Assembly (NCBI GenBank): GCA_964562985.1
Contig: CAZLWE010000017.1
Location: 1 to 52,477 of the forward strand
DNA length: 52,477 nt
Origin: SHLQ01 sp964562985
Lineage (GTDB): Bacteria > Actinomycetota > Acidimicrobiia > Acidimicrobiales > SHLQ01
Direction: 5' to 3'
The notes beneath the pieces are model-generated. The model saw only the letters and a program-made list of their open reading frames with translations. It ran no database searches and was not told where the DNA came from. Positions 16,990-24,351 of this stretch are shown here, in pieces. The translations under genes and the position numbers were made by a program. The number at the start of each line of letters is the position of its first letter. Positions within the stretch are counted from its first letter, which is position 1.

Positions 16990-17457
16990 CTATGCGTCTT
17001 CGGGCTCGTCGACAGCGTCGCTTGGCTTCAGGTCCAACGAGGCAGAATTCATGCAGTAGCGGAGGCCACCGCCGTCTTTCGGGCCGTCGGGAAAGACATG
17101 GCCCAGGTGGGCTCCACATGTTGCGCAAACCGACTCGGTGCGTAACATGCCGAACTTGCGATCAACCTTTTCGGCCACGGCATCTTCGGCGACGGGAATG
17201 CTGAACGATGGCCAACCGGTACCGGAATCGAACTTGGATTCGCTCTGAAAGAGTGGGTCGCCGCAAACCACACAGTGATAGACCCCTTCGGTCTTCGTGT
17301 CGTGGTACTCGCCGGTGAATGCGCGCTCGGTGCCCGCTTTCTGTGTGACGTAGTACTGCTCCTTGGTGAGCCGATTTTTTAGTTCGTCGTCGTCGAACGT
17401 CTTTTCGTATTCGATGTCTTCGTCACCGCCGCCAGTGAGCTTTCCTAGAATTCCCAT
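16990..17457 (-). CDS. msrB: Peptide-methionine (R)-S-oxide reductase MsrB
   Basis: MsrB repairs oxidised methionine. The 155-residue protein holds the zinc site of two CxxC pairs, Cys62/Cys65 (YHCVVCGD) and Cys111/Cys114 (VCATCGAH), and the catalytic cysteine Cys135 in LRYCMNSAS. SGTGWPSF and HLGHVFPDGP are further family signatures. A 25-residue acidic N-terminal extension precedes the domain. The gene is divergent from dapD, and their -10 boxes face away from each other across only nine bases. Confidence 0.96.
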   Translation of the reverse strand: MGILGKLTGGGDEDIEYEKTFDDDELKNRLTKEQYYVTQKAGTERAFTGEYHDTKTEGVYHCVVCGDPLFQSESKFDSGTGWPSFSIPVAEDAVAEKVDRKFGMLRTESVCATCGAHLGHVFPDGPKDGGGLRYCMNSASLDLKPSDAVDEPEDA

Positions 17458-17464
17458 GGTTGTA

Positions 17465-17485
17465 AAGGTAGCGCACCGCTAGATT
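17465..17485. promoter_or_regulatory. Back-to-back promoters of msrB and dapD
   Basis: On the minus strand TACCTT (17470-17465) lies seven bases before the msrB ATG. On the plus strand TAGATT (17480-17485) would start dapD RNA near 17492. The boxes are nine bases apart, so each promoter's -35 area covers the other's -10, and the two probably compete. Confidence 0.5.
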
Positions 17486-17549
17486 GCTCGTGTTCGATTG
17501 CAACCGCTGTTTTGCGGATGTTTGGAAGAAGAGGCTGAGGAAGAACTTG

Positions 17550-18434
17550 ATGACCACTGCACGGGGCCACCGTTGGATCGATGTAGGGACCGACACGGTG
17601 CTCGATAGTTGGTATCCAGTAGATGCCGAGCCCACACGTGGTTGCGCAGCTGAGTTGGCCGGGATTATTCGCGGCGAAGCCTTCGAGATCACCATCGATC
17701 ACGACGCCCCGCCCGCGGATGTGTCTGATGCCTACCTGCGGTTGCACCTGCTCAGCCGTCGTGAGGTCGCACCACACGGACTCAACGTCAGTGGGATCTT
17801 CGGGGTGCTCACCAATGTGGCCTGGACGACTGCTGGACCGGTGCTTCCTGGCAAAGTAGACGCACTACGCGCCGCTCTTGCGTCCGATGGACGCTCGGTG
17901 GGTGTAAAGGGACTCGACAAGTTTCCCCGGATGATCGATTACGTCGTACCGACGGGAGTGCGCATCGCGAACGCGAACCGCGTGCGACTCGGCGCTCACT
18001 TGGCTGAGGGCACCACGGTAATGCACGAAGGGTTTGTGAACTTCAACGCTGGCACCCTCGGATCATCCATGGTTGAGGGACGCATCTCGGCGGGCGTCGT
18101 CGTGGGTAATGGCAGCGACGTCGGCGGTGGCGCGTCGATTATGGGCACGCTTTCTGGTGGCGGGGAAGAGGTCATTTCGATCGGGGAAGGGTGTTTGCTC
18201 GGAGCCAACGCCGGAGTTGGTATCTCGCTGGGCAACAACTGCATTGTCGAAGCTGGCCTCTACCTCACGGCGGGAACGAAGATCACGCTCCCTGACGGTG
18301 AGCTGCGCGCCGGCAGAGACCTTACGGGCGTCAACGACCTGCTGTTCCGCCGCAATAGCGTCTCGGGCACGGTGGAAGCCGTTCCAAACGGTTCCCAATG
18401 GGCAGGACTCAACGAGGCCCTTCACGCCAACTAG
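17550..18434 (+). CDS. dapD: 2,3,4,5-tetrahydropyridine-2,6-dicarboxylate N-succinyltransferase
   Basis: DapD succinylates tetrahydrodipicolinate in the succinylase branch of diaminopimelate synthesis. The 294-residue protein matches the actinobacterial form: LRLHLLSRREVAPHGLN, GIFGVLTNVAW, KFPRMIDYVVPTGVRI, then a left-handed beta-helix of hexapeptide repeats (RLGAHLAEGTTVMHEG, GASIMGTLSGGG, CLLGANAGVGISLG) and RRNSVSGTVE near the end. ATG at 17550 is chosen: GAGGAAG lies six bases upstream and the first residues align with mycobacterial DapD; the frame is open 22 codons further up. With dapA and dapB it puts three lysine-pathway genes in the window. Confidence 0.95.
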   Translation: MTTARGHRWIDVGTDTVLDSWYPVDAEPTRGCAAELAGIIRGEAFEITIDHDAPPADVSDAYLRLHLLSRREVAPHGLNVSGIFGVLTNVAWTTAGPVLPGKVDALRAALASDGRSVGVKGLDKFPRMIDYVVPTGVRIANANRVRLGAHLAEGTTVMHEGFVNFNAGTLGSSMVEGRISAGVVVGNGSDVGGGASIMGTLSGGGEEVISIGEGCLLGANAGVGISLGNNCIVEAGLYLTAGTKITLPDGELRAGRDLTGVNDLLFRRNSVSGTVEAVPNGSQWAGLNEALHAN

Positions 18435-18453
18435 GGCTGGAAGTGCCGGCTCC

Positions 18454-19626
18454 CTAGCGCAGGGTTTCGCCCGTATTGATATCGAAGAAGTGGAAGCGAG
18501 CAGTATCGATCGCGAGGTCGATGTCTGAACCGATCTGCACGCGTGAACGTGGGCTGACGCGGGCGACGAACGTGGCCGTGTCCTCGTCGGTCGTGAGGCC
18601 CTTTTCAGCTTCATCATCGATCGCGTCTGCCACCACATAGGGTTCGGCGTCGAGTCCGAAGTGGACGATGATCTCTGCGCCGAGGGATTCGACGAGACGC
18701 GCCGATGTAGCGAAGGTTCGCTCCGCAGGCGTGTCGTCGAGGAGCGCCGCATCGTCCATGTCTTCGGGGCGGAGGCCGACCACGACCTTTTTATCGAGGT
18801 AGTCAGCTAGCGCGGACTCCGAAACCGCGGGGATGTTGACGGTCACGGATCCGATGGTGACTGTCGGGGCATCGACGGTGCCGCCGAGGACTCCCTCCAT
18901 CAGGTTCATTGCGGGTGAGCCAATGAATCCAGCGACGAACACGTTGTCCGGGTTGTCGTAGAGCTCCTGCGGGGAGTCGACCTGCATGAGGTAGCCACGG
19001 TTCAAGACCGCTACCCGGTCTCCCATCGTCATCGCCTCAACTTGATCGTGAGTGACGTACAGCGTCGTAACGCCCAGTGACCGCTGAAGCGATGCGATCT
19101 CCGCACGCATCGCCACACGGAGTTTGGCGTCGAGGTTCGACAGCGGCTCGTCCATGAGGAAGGCCTTGGGCTGGCGAACGATCGCCCGTCCCATCGCCAC
19201 TCGCTGGCGCTGACCGCCCGAGAGCTGCCCGGGCTTGCGGTCGAGCTGCTCGGTGAGGTCGAGGATCTCTGCAGCTTTGGTTACGCGATCTCGGATTTCG
19301 GCCTTTGGAAGCTTGGCTAACTTGAGCGCAAAACCAATGTTGTCTGCGACGGTCATATGCGGATACAGCGCGTAGTTCTGGAACACCATGGCGATGTCGC
19401 GGTCTTTGGGTTCAACGTCATTGACGACGCGGTCATCGATCGACAAGGTCCCCGACGAGATCTCCTCGAGGCCCGCGACCATTCGAAGCGCCGTTGATTT
19501 GCCACAGCCCGAAGGGCCAACGAGGACCAGGAATTCGCCGTCCTGGACATCGATCGACAGGTCATGGGTGGCTTGGAAGCCGTTTGGATAGACCTTGTTG
19601 ATGTTCTCGAGCGTGACCTTGGCCAT
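18454..19626 (-). CDS. Sugar ABC transporter ATP-binding protein (MsmK/UgpC/MalK type)
   Basis: A 390-residue ATPase that would drive carbohydrate import. Walker A GPSGCGKST, Q-loop QNYALYPHM, signature LSGGQRQRVAMGRAI, Walker B AFLMDEPLSNLD and the switch histidine in YVTHDQ are all intact. The C-terminal 150 residues form the TOBE/OB regulatory domain of the CUT1 subfamily. ATG at 19626 (MAKVTLENINKVYPNG) is preferred over an earlier start because AGGGGG lies upstream. It is apart from the permeases and binding protein of the island, a pattern typical of one shared ATPase serving several sugar porters. A LacI-type operator lies 60 bases upstream. Confidence 0.93.
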   Translation of the reverse strand: MAKVTLENINKVYPNGFQATHDLSIDVQDGEFLVLVGPSGCGKSTALRMVAGLEEISSGTLSIDDRVVNDVEPKDRDIAMVFQNYALYPHMTVADNIGFALKLAKLPKAEIRDRVTKAAEILDLTEQLDRKPGQLSGGQRQRVAMGRAIVRQPKAFLMDEPLSNLDAKLRVAMRAEIASLQRSLGVTTLYVTHDQVEAMTMGDRVAVLNRGYLMQVDSPQELYDNPDNVFVAGFIGSPAMNLMEGVLGGTVDAPTVTIGSVTVNIPAVSESALADYLDKKVVVGLRPEDMDDAALLDDTPAERTFATSARLVESLGAEIIVHFGLDAEPYVVADAIDDEAEKGLTTDEDTATFVARVSPRSRVQIGSDIDLAIDTARFHFFDINTGETLR

Positions 19627-19688
19627 GTTGGAATTGCCCCCTATTTCACCTGATCGGACAGTGTATTTCAACTTTGGTGTGCGGTCTA

Positions 19689-19704
19689 ATGTAGACGTTT
19701 ACAT
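19689..19704. promoter_or_regulatory. LacI-family-type operator upstream of the ABC ATPase
   Basis: ATGTAGACGTTTACAT is a 16-bp palindrome with one mismatched pair and a central ACGT, close to the TGTAAACGTTTACA pattern of LacI/GalR-family operators. A possible -10 (TACACT on the minus strand, 19665-19660) would place the site near -43. No LacI regulator is encoded in the window. Confidence 0.55.
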
Positions 19705-19760
19705 TGTCGCTTTTCCATAGTTGATTGCATCGATGCGCCAGTAATTGTCGCCTCGCGGCA

Positions 19761-20459
19761 CTAGGACGATTGCAGGGTCCTGGTTGTATCCGAAAGCGGT
19801 ACATCGGACTTATCGGCCGGGAAGGTATCAAACGATCGATCGCCGAAGGTGTTTGTGACACCCATCCAATAGTTCTCGTTGCGGTAGTGGTGCAGGCGGT
19901 GATGCTGGGCCCTTCGCTGGAAGTAGGCCGTCTTTGGACGGTAGTTCGTGTGGATCAACAGGTGGATCCACTCGTAATAGGCCAACAGCACATACGACGT
20001 CGTCAGCGCCGTGAGATAGGTAGCGAACAACGGAGCGCCAACAATCCACGCAAAGGCCAATGGCCACGTCGCGTGCCAGGCCAAGAGAACGACCATGTAA
20101 CCAATTGCGTCAGGTCCGGTGAGCAACAAGAAGCCGACGCTCTGCGGATCGGCGTGATGCTGACGATGACTGACGCCACTGCGCACGATGCGCATGCGAC
20201 GAGATTCCGTCGGGGCGTGCAACCAGTGGACGTGTATTGCCCATTCGACAAATCCGACCACCAAGACACTAAGAGCGATCGTTGCGACATCGAACAAACC
20301 GAATCCGCCCACGAGGACTCGAACCGCCAACGCAATGGTCACCCCGGCAACAATCGCACGCGGCGCGCCCTCGGCTCCAAAGGTACGAAGGCAGTCCCCG
20401 ATCGTGCGTAGCTCGTTCGCACGGGCCGTCGATCGCCCCGGATAGTCGAGTGCGCTCAT
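19761..20459 (-). CDS. Fatty acid hydroxylase / sterol desaturase family membrane protein
   Basis: A 232-residue integral membrane protein with about four hydrophobic segments. Histidine clusters expected to hold a di-iron centre are visible: VHWLH near residue 78, SHRQHHADP near residue 97 and QHHRLHHYR near residue 195. These match the fatty acid hydroxylase superfamily, which hydroxylates or desaturates lipids, sterols and carotenoids. The substrate is unknown; a carotenoid- or lipid-modifying role is possible. No ribosome binding site or leaderless box is visible before ATG 20459. It follows the alpha-galactosidase gene by 65 bases but has no obvious link to sugar use. Confidence 0.8.
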   Translation of the reverse strand: MSALDYPGRSTARANELRTIGDCLRTFGAEGAPRAIVAGVTIALAVRVLVGGFGLFDVATIALSVLVVGFVEWAIHVHWLHAPTESRRMRIVRSGVSHRQHHADPQSVGFLLLTGPDAIGYMVVLLAWHATWPLAFAWIVGAPLFATYLTALTTSYVLLAYYEWIHLLIHTNYRPKTAYFQRRAQHHRLHHYRNENYWMGVTNTFGDRSFDTFPADKSDVPLSDTTRTLQSS

Positions 20460-20524
20460 GATGTAGGAACCGCAGCCTCGCCAGATCTCTTCCGTGTCAC
20501 TGGGCTTTTTTTTAGAAAGTCTGG

Positions 20525-22642
20525 CTAGGTGGATGCTATGACCTTGATCAACACCGCCGATTCGGGGTCGAGCGCAGGGAGCTGCAGCCCGAAGCGAACA
20601 AGTTGCGCGCCGGTCACCCCGGTCAGCCCGGCCGGCACCCAGCCAGGCTGAGAGATGGCAAGCCCCAATTTGGTGTCGCCGAGCATCACGAGTTCGACGT
20701 CGTAGGTCGCCTCAGCATCGAGGCCTGGAAGCCGCAGACGTCCGGGGGAGCCGTACCGAGAGATCGCTACTTGGGCAATCGAGAAGAGTGCTTCGGTTGC
20801 GCCTTGGCCCACCACACCCATGACGACCAGCCCGGGGTCGTGGGTATCGACCTGCCACACTTCGCCGCTGTGCAGTAGTTCTCGGTGTTCCTTGTGGAAA
20901 TCGATCACCTTCGCAAGGGCCGCCCGGTCCTCTTCGGTTGCGTCTAACAAGTTCCATTCGATCCCAAAGTGGCCGAACAATGCTGTCGTTGCACGAAAGC
21001 CCAATGTGTGCTGGCGCCCCGAGGTGTGCGATCGTAACGGCCCGATGTGGGCCCCCATCACCTCCGGCGGACACAGGCGCAAAAACCCCCGTTGGATGTA
21101 CTGGCGCTCCAGCGCGTCGTTGGAGTCGCTGGTCCAGAATCGGTCGGTCCGTTCCAAGATCCCGAAGTCCACTCTGCTTCCACCCGATGAACAGCTTTCG
21201 ATGTCCACCTCTGGGTGTTGTTCTCGTAGCGCATCGATGAGTCGATAGACAGCGAGTGTTTGGTAATGTGCGGCTGCTCGATCCGACGATGCCGGTTGGG
21301 TGAGGTCACGATTCATGTCCCACTTCACGTAGGAGACGTCGTGATCGGCGAGCAGGCGATCGAGATGTTCGAACAGGTACTGCCAAGCCTGTTCGTTCGT
21401 CAGGTCGAGTAGTAGTTGGTTTCGTCCTTGTATCGGGTCGTAGCCGTCGGCTCCTAGCGCCCAGTCGGGGTGCGCCCGGAAAAGATCGGAGTCCGGGTTG
21501 ACCATCTCGGGCTCTACCCAAATCCCGAACTCCATGCCGAGCGAACGCACGTGTTCGATCAATGGTTCCAACCCGGTCGGCCATGCGTCGGGGGAGACCC
21601 ACCAATCGCCGAGGCCCGCCGAGTCGTCGCGACGACCGCCGAACCACCCGTCGTCCAACACGTAGCGTTCGGCCCCAACCTCTGCGGCGGCATCGGCGAG
21701 GGCTTTCAGGGTGTCGAGGTCATGGTTGAAATAGACCGCCTCCCACGTGTTCATGTGGATCGGTCGGGGCGCGGTGACCTTTGGGTGCTGCCGACGACTA
21801 CGTAGATACCGGTGAAAGGCCTGGCTGACGCCGTTCAACCCCTCCTGGCTCACCGCGAAATAGACCGTTGGTGTGGTGTAGGTCTCGCCCGGCGCCAACC
21901 GCACCTCGTCGCCGAGTAACAGCTCGCCAAGTTGGAGCGTTCGACGGCCGTCGGTCAGGACTTCAGATCGAATGGCAGCGTTGCCCGACCAGCCGAGGTG
22001 CGCGCCCCACACCGTGCCCGTTTGGTTGGTGAAGCCCGCAGTGCCGGCGAACACCCACGGGGGCTTGTCGGCCGAGGTCCGGCCCCGCCGGTTGGCGAGT
22101 TCGGTAGCGCCAACTCGCCAGGGCAGTCGCACCTCGTGGAACTCGTGCACCCAGCGGCCCTCGGGTACCTGCAATTCGGTGGCCTTACCACCGATGGGCA
22201 AGGTGATGGCGAGCCGATCAATGACGTAGGCGTCAGCACCGGTGTTCTCAACGATAACCGACACCATCGCCACCCCAGAGTCGTGAAGGGTAATCGTGCT
22301 GGTAACGGTCAGAGCTGCCAACTCGTCCATCGCCGTGGCCGACAGGCTGGTGTCGGACTCCTCGGGGTCGCCCGCGGCAATGAATCGTGGAGACCATGCG
22401 GTCCCATCCAGTCGCCGCCCCTGCAGCCCGGGCATGCCGGGCCAACCGTCGGCTTCGCTTGGCACGATCGTTAGCGGACCCTCGGTCTCGAGTTGTGCGT
22501 TGGCGACCGGTCGTTCGCCGAGAGTTCGCAGCATCGCAGGATCGCCATCGACCGGTTCACCGAACCACACGATCTCGGGAATCCCGCGGCTGGTGTCGAT
22601 GACCAACTGGCGGTCGCCAGCGGAAAGTTGGTGAAGCGTCAT
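20525..22642 (-). CDS. Alpha-galactosidase, GH36 family
   Basis: A 705-residue cytoplasmic enzyme that would release galactose from melibiose- or raffinose-type oligosaccharides. It has no signal peptide. The GH36 nucleophile is Asp442 in VKWDMNRDL and the acid/base region is WTSDSNDAL (Asp506), with the CSSGGSRVD loop between them. Other family segments are DDGWFG and WVEPEMVNPDSDL. Length matches bacterial GH36 enzymes. ATG 22642 is chosen on GGAAGA upstream; the frame is open 76 codons further. It is the third gene of a unit with the binding protein and the FG-GAP lipoprotein, 19 bases after the latter. Confidence 0.95.
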   Translation of the reverse strand: MTLHQLSAGDRQLVIDTSRGIPEIVWFGEPVDGDPAMLRTLGERPVANAQLETEGPLTIVPSEADGWPGMPGLQGRRLDGTAWSPRFIAAGDPEESDTSLSATAMDELAALTVTSTITLHDSGVAMVSVIVENTGADAYVIDRLAITLPIGGKATELQVPEGRWVHEFHEVRLPWRVGATELANRRGRTSADKPPWVFAGTAGFTNQTGTVWGAHLGWSGNAAIRSEVLTDGRRTLQLGELLLGDEVRLAPGETYTTPTVYFAVSQEGLNGVSQAFHRYLRSRRQHPKVTAPRPIHMNTWEAVYFNHDLDTLKALADAAAEVGAERYVLDDGWFGGRRDDSAGLGDWWVSPDAWPTGLEPLIEHVRSLGMEFGIWVEPEMVNPDSDLFRAHPDWALGADGYDPIQGRNQLLLDLTNEQAWQYLFEHLDRLLADHDVSYVKWDMNRDLTQPASSDRAAAHYQTLAVYRLIDALREQHPEVDIESCSSGGSRVDFGILERTDRFWTSDSNDALERQYIQRGFLRLCPPEVMGAHIGPLRSHTSGRQHTLGFRATTALFGHFGIEWNLLDATEEDRAALAKVIDFHKEHRELLHSGEVWQVDTHDPGLVVMGVVGQGATEALFSIAQVAISRYGSPGRLRLPGLDAEATYDVELVMLGDTKLGLAISQPGWVPAGLTGVTGAQLVRFGLQLPALDPESAVLIKVIAST

Positions 22643-22661
22643 TTCAGCATTCTTCCTCTGC

Positions 22662-24320
22662 TCATCGTGAGATGGATAGGTGGGACCCAGCGGCCACGTC
22701 TTCGACAATCGACACCATGCCGTCGGGCCATCGGACCTCGACCTCGACCGTGTTGGCGGCGCCAACCCCGACGTGGGCGATCGGTGGCCCTGAAGAGAGG
22801 TACCCCCGAGACGACGTGATCTCTCGCAACCACGACGTATCGCCTGATTGCACACGTACCGACGAACCAAGGGCGGCCTGGTTTGCGGTCCCAGACCAAT
22901 CGAGTTCGACCGTCACCGCCGAACCGCACAGCTGATTCTCGAACAACTGCGAGGGGGAACCCAGATTGTTGACGACGATGTCGAGGTCGCCGTCACCATC
23001 GATATCGGCCATCGCCATGCCGCGGCTGTCCTGTGCCAGGTTGAGCCCCCAATCTGGGTTCGAAACGAAGGAACCGTCCACATTGGTAAATGCTTGGTTT
23101 TCCTCAACCAGTCGAGCGTCGGGTAGGAACCCGAACAAGGTTTGGCTCTGCATACCGTTGGCGACGTAGAGATCCTGGGCCCCGTCGTTGTCGAGATCAC
23201 CAAACAGTCCGGACCAGCTCCACCCGGTGGTTGAGATCGCCTCTCCATCGGCCATATTTTCGAACGACGTGTCACCGGTCGGATCGTTGAGAACGTTGAT
23301 CGGTGTCTGAATGTCGTCAACGTCGGGCGCCGCTTCCAAGTCTTGGAACACGTTGCGATAACGATCGTCACCGGGGATTTGTGGCGCCATGTCGGTTGAG
23401 AACAGTTCGTTGCGCCCGTCGTTGTCGATGTCGGCCGCGTCGAACGACATGGTCGAGTAGCTGCTTGTGGTGAACGGGTCGATCTCGCGTTCCAATCCGC
23501 CATCGCCGGTGGTCCACAGCATGTCGGGGGTGCCTAGGTCGTTTCCGACGAGGATGTCGGGTCGGTCATCGCCGTCGACGTCGGTGGTGACGAGCGCAAG
23601 GGCCTGCGCGGTATCACTGAGGCGACTGACCACGAAGCCCTCGGCATCTGCCTCGTGGAGAACAACTCCGGTGTCGTCGCCCAAGATAGGGGAGTTGCGC
23701 AACTGGGTCAGCTCCGCGTTGTACGAACCGGTCACGACGTCGAGGTCGCCGTCGCCTCCGAGGTCGGTCCACGCCATGGAATATGTGGCGGCCCGCACGC
23801 CTTCGAGGCGAGTGCGTTCGAATCCCTCGAGGGACCCATCAGCGGGGTTCTTGTAGAACACCGGCGGCCCAATTCCAGTGGTCAACACGATGTCGGTGAA
23901 GGTATCGCCGTCGACATCGACGAGCGAGACCCCACGGAATCGCCCAAGTTCGAGCTCGTGTCGATCGAACTGCAGGCCGCCGGTGTTAGCGAGGATGCTC
24001 GGCGATCCCGTCAGGTTGGCCAAGACGATATCGAGGTCGTCGTCGTTGTCGAGATCTGCGATGCCGACGCCAGCTCCGGTGGCGTCGAAGGTGGTGATCG
24101 TCGAGCCCCGCCCGGTAGTTAGGTGGTCGAGGTCATGGGTGATGAACCCGGCCGAACACTCGTGGGGTGTGGAATGGCTCGTTGCGGCGACCTGCACCGC
24201 GATGGTCTCGACCGGTTCGCTTCCACAGGCAGCGGCCAGAACCGCGAGCGCTGTGAAGATCCACCAAAAAGAAACCGGGGCCCGCCCATGTCTTGCGACT
24301 GGTGCGGGCCCCGGCGTCAT
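22662..24320 (-). CDS. FG-GAP/VCBS beta-propeller lipoprotein with ASPIC/UnbV C-terminus
   Basis: A 552-residue exported protein. A hydrophobic segment ends in a lipobox-like ALAVLAAACGS (Cys32), so it is probably a lipoprotein. Seven repeats carry calcium-binding acidic loops of FG-GAP/VCBS type (DLDNDDDLDIV, DVDGDTFTDIV, DVDGDDRPDIL, DIDNDGRNELF, DLDNDGAQDLY, DIDGDGDLDIV and one weaker), suggesting a seven-bladed propeller. The last 80 residues are an ASPIC/UnbV domain (ASGSSVRV-like LGSSVRVQSGD, SSRGYLSSG, VEVRWPDG). It lies between the binding protein and the alpha-galactosidase; a role in holding or sensing extracellular glycans is a guess. The ATG at 24320 follows TAATCT by seven bases, and a strong terminator-like hairpin lies inside its first 19 codons. 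Confidence 0.88.
   Translation of the reverse strand: MTPGPAPVARHGRAPVSFWWIFTALAVLAAACGSEPVETIAVQVAATSHSTPHECSAGFITHDLDHLTTGRGSTITTFDATGAGVGIADLDNDDDLDIVLANLTGSPSILANTGGLQFDRHELELGRFRGVSLVDVDGDTFTDIVLTTGIGPPVFYKNPADGSLEGFERTRLEGVRAATYSMAWTDLGGDGDLDVVTGSYNAELTQLRNSPILGDDTGVVLHEADAEGFVVSRLSDTAQALALVTTDVDGDDRPDILVGNDLGTPDMLWTTGDGGLEREIDPFTTSSYSTMSFDAADIDNDGRNELFSTDMAPQIPGDDRYRNVFQDLEAAPDVDDIQTPINVLNDPTGDTSFENMADGEAISTTGWSWSGLFGDLDNDGAQDLYVANGMQSQTLFGFLPDARLVEENQAFTNVDGSFVSNPDWGLNLAQDSRGMAMADIDGDGDLDIVVNNLGSPSQLFENQLCGSAVTVELDWSGTANQAALGSSVRVQSGDTSWLREITSSRGYLSSGPPIAHVGVGAANTVEVEVRWPDGMVSIVEDVAAGSHLSISR
24266..24314 (-). terminator. Intrinsic terminator of the binding-protein gene, inside the FG-GAP coding start
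   Basis: On the minus strand CCGGGGCCCGC (24314-24304) pairs perfectly with GCGGGCCCCGG (24285-24275) across an 18-base loop and is followed by TTTCTTTTT (24274-24266). It begins 37 bases past the binding-protein stop. It covers codons 3-19 of the next gene. Confidence 0.8.
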
Positions 24321-24351
24321 GAAGTGGAGATTACTTCAGTGCGCAGCTGAA

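Noticed and set aside
18431..18457. CTAGGG...CCCTAG between dapD and the ABC ATPase as a terminator
   Set aside because: The arms are mostly the two stop codons with adjacent bases; the inner pairing is bulged and there is no T-run.
20505..20520. T-run after the alpha-galactosidase gene as a terminator
   Set aside because: The T-run is on the plus strand, while the gene is on the minus strand, and no plus-strand gene ends there.
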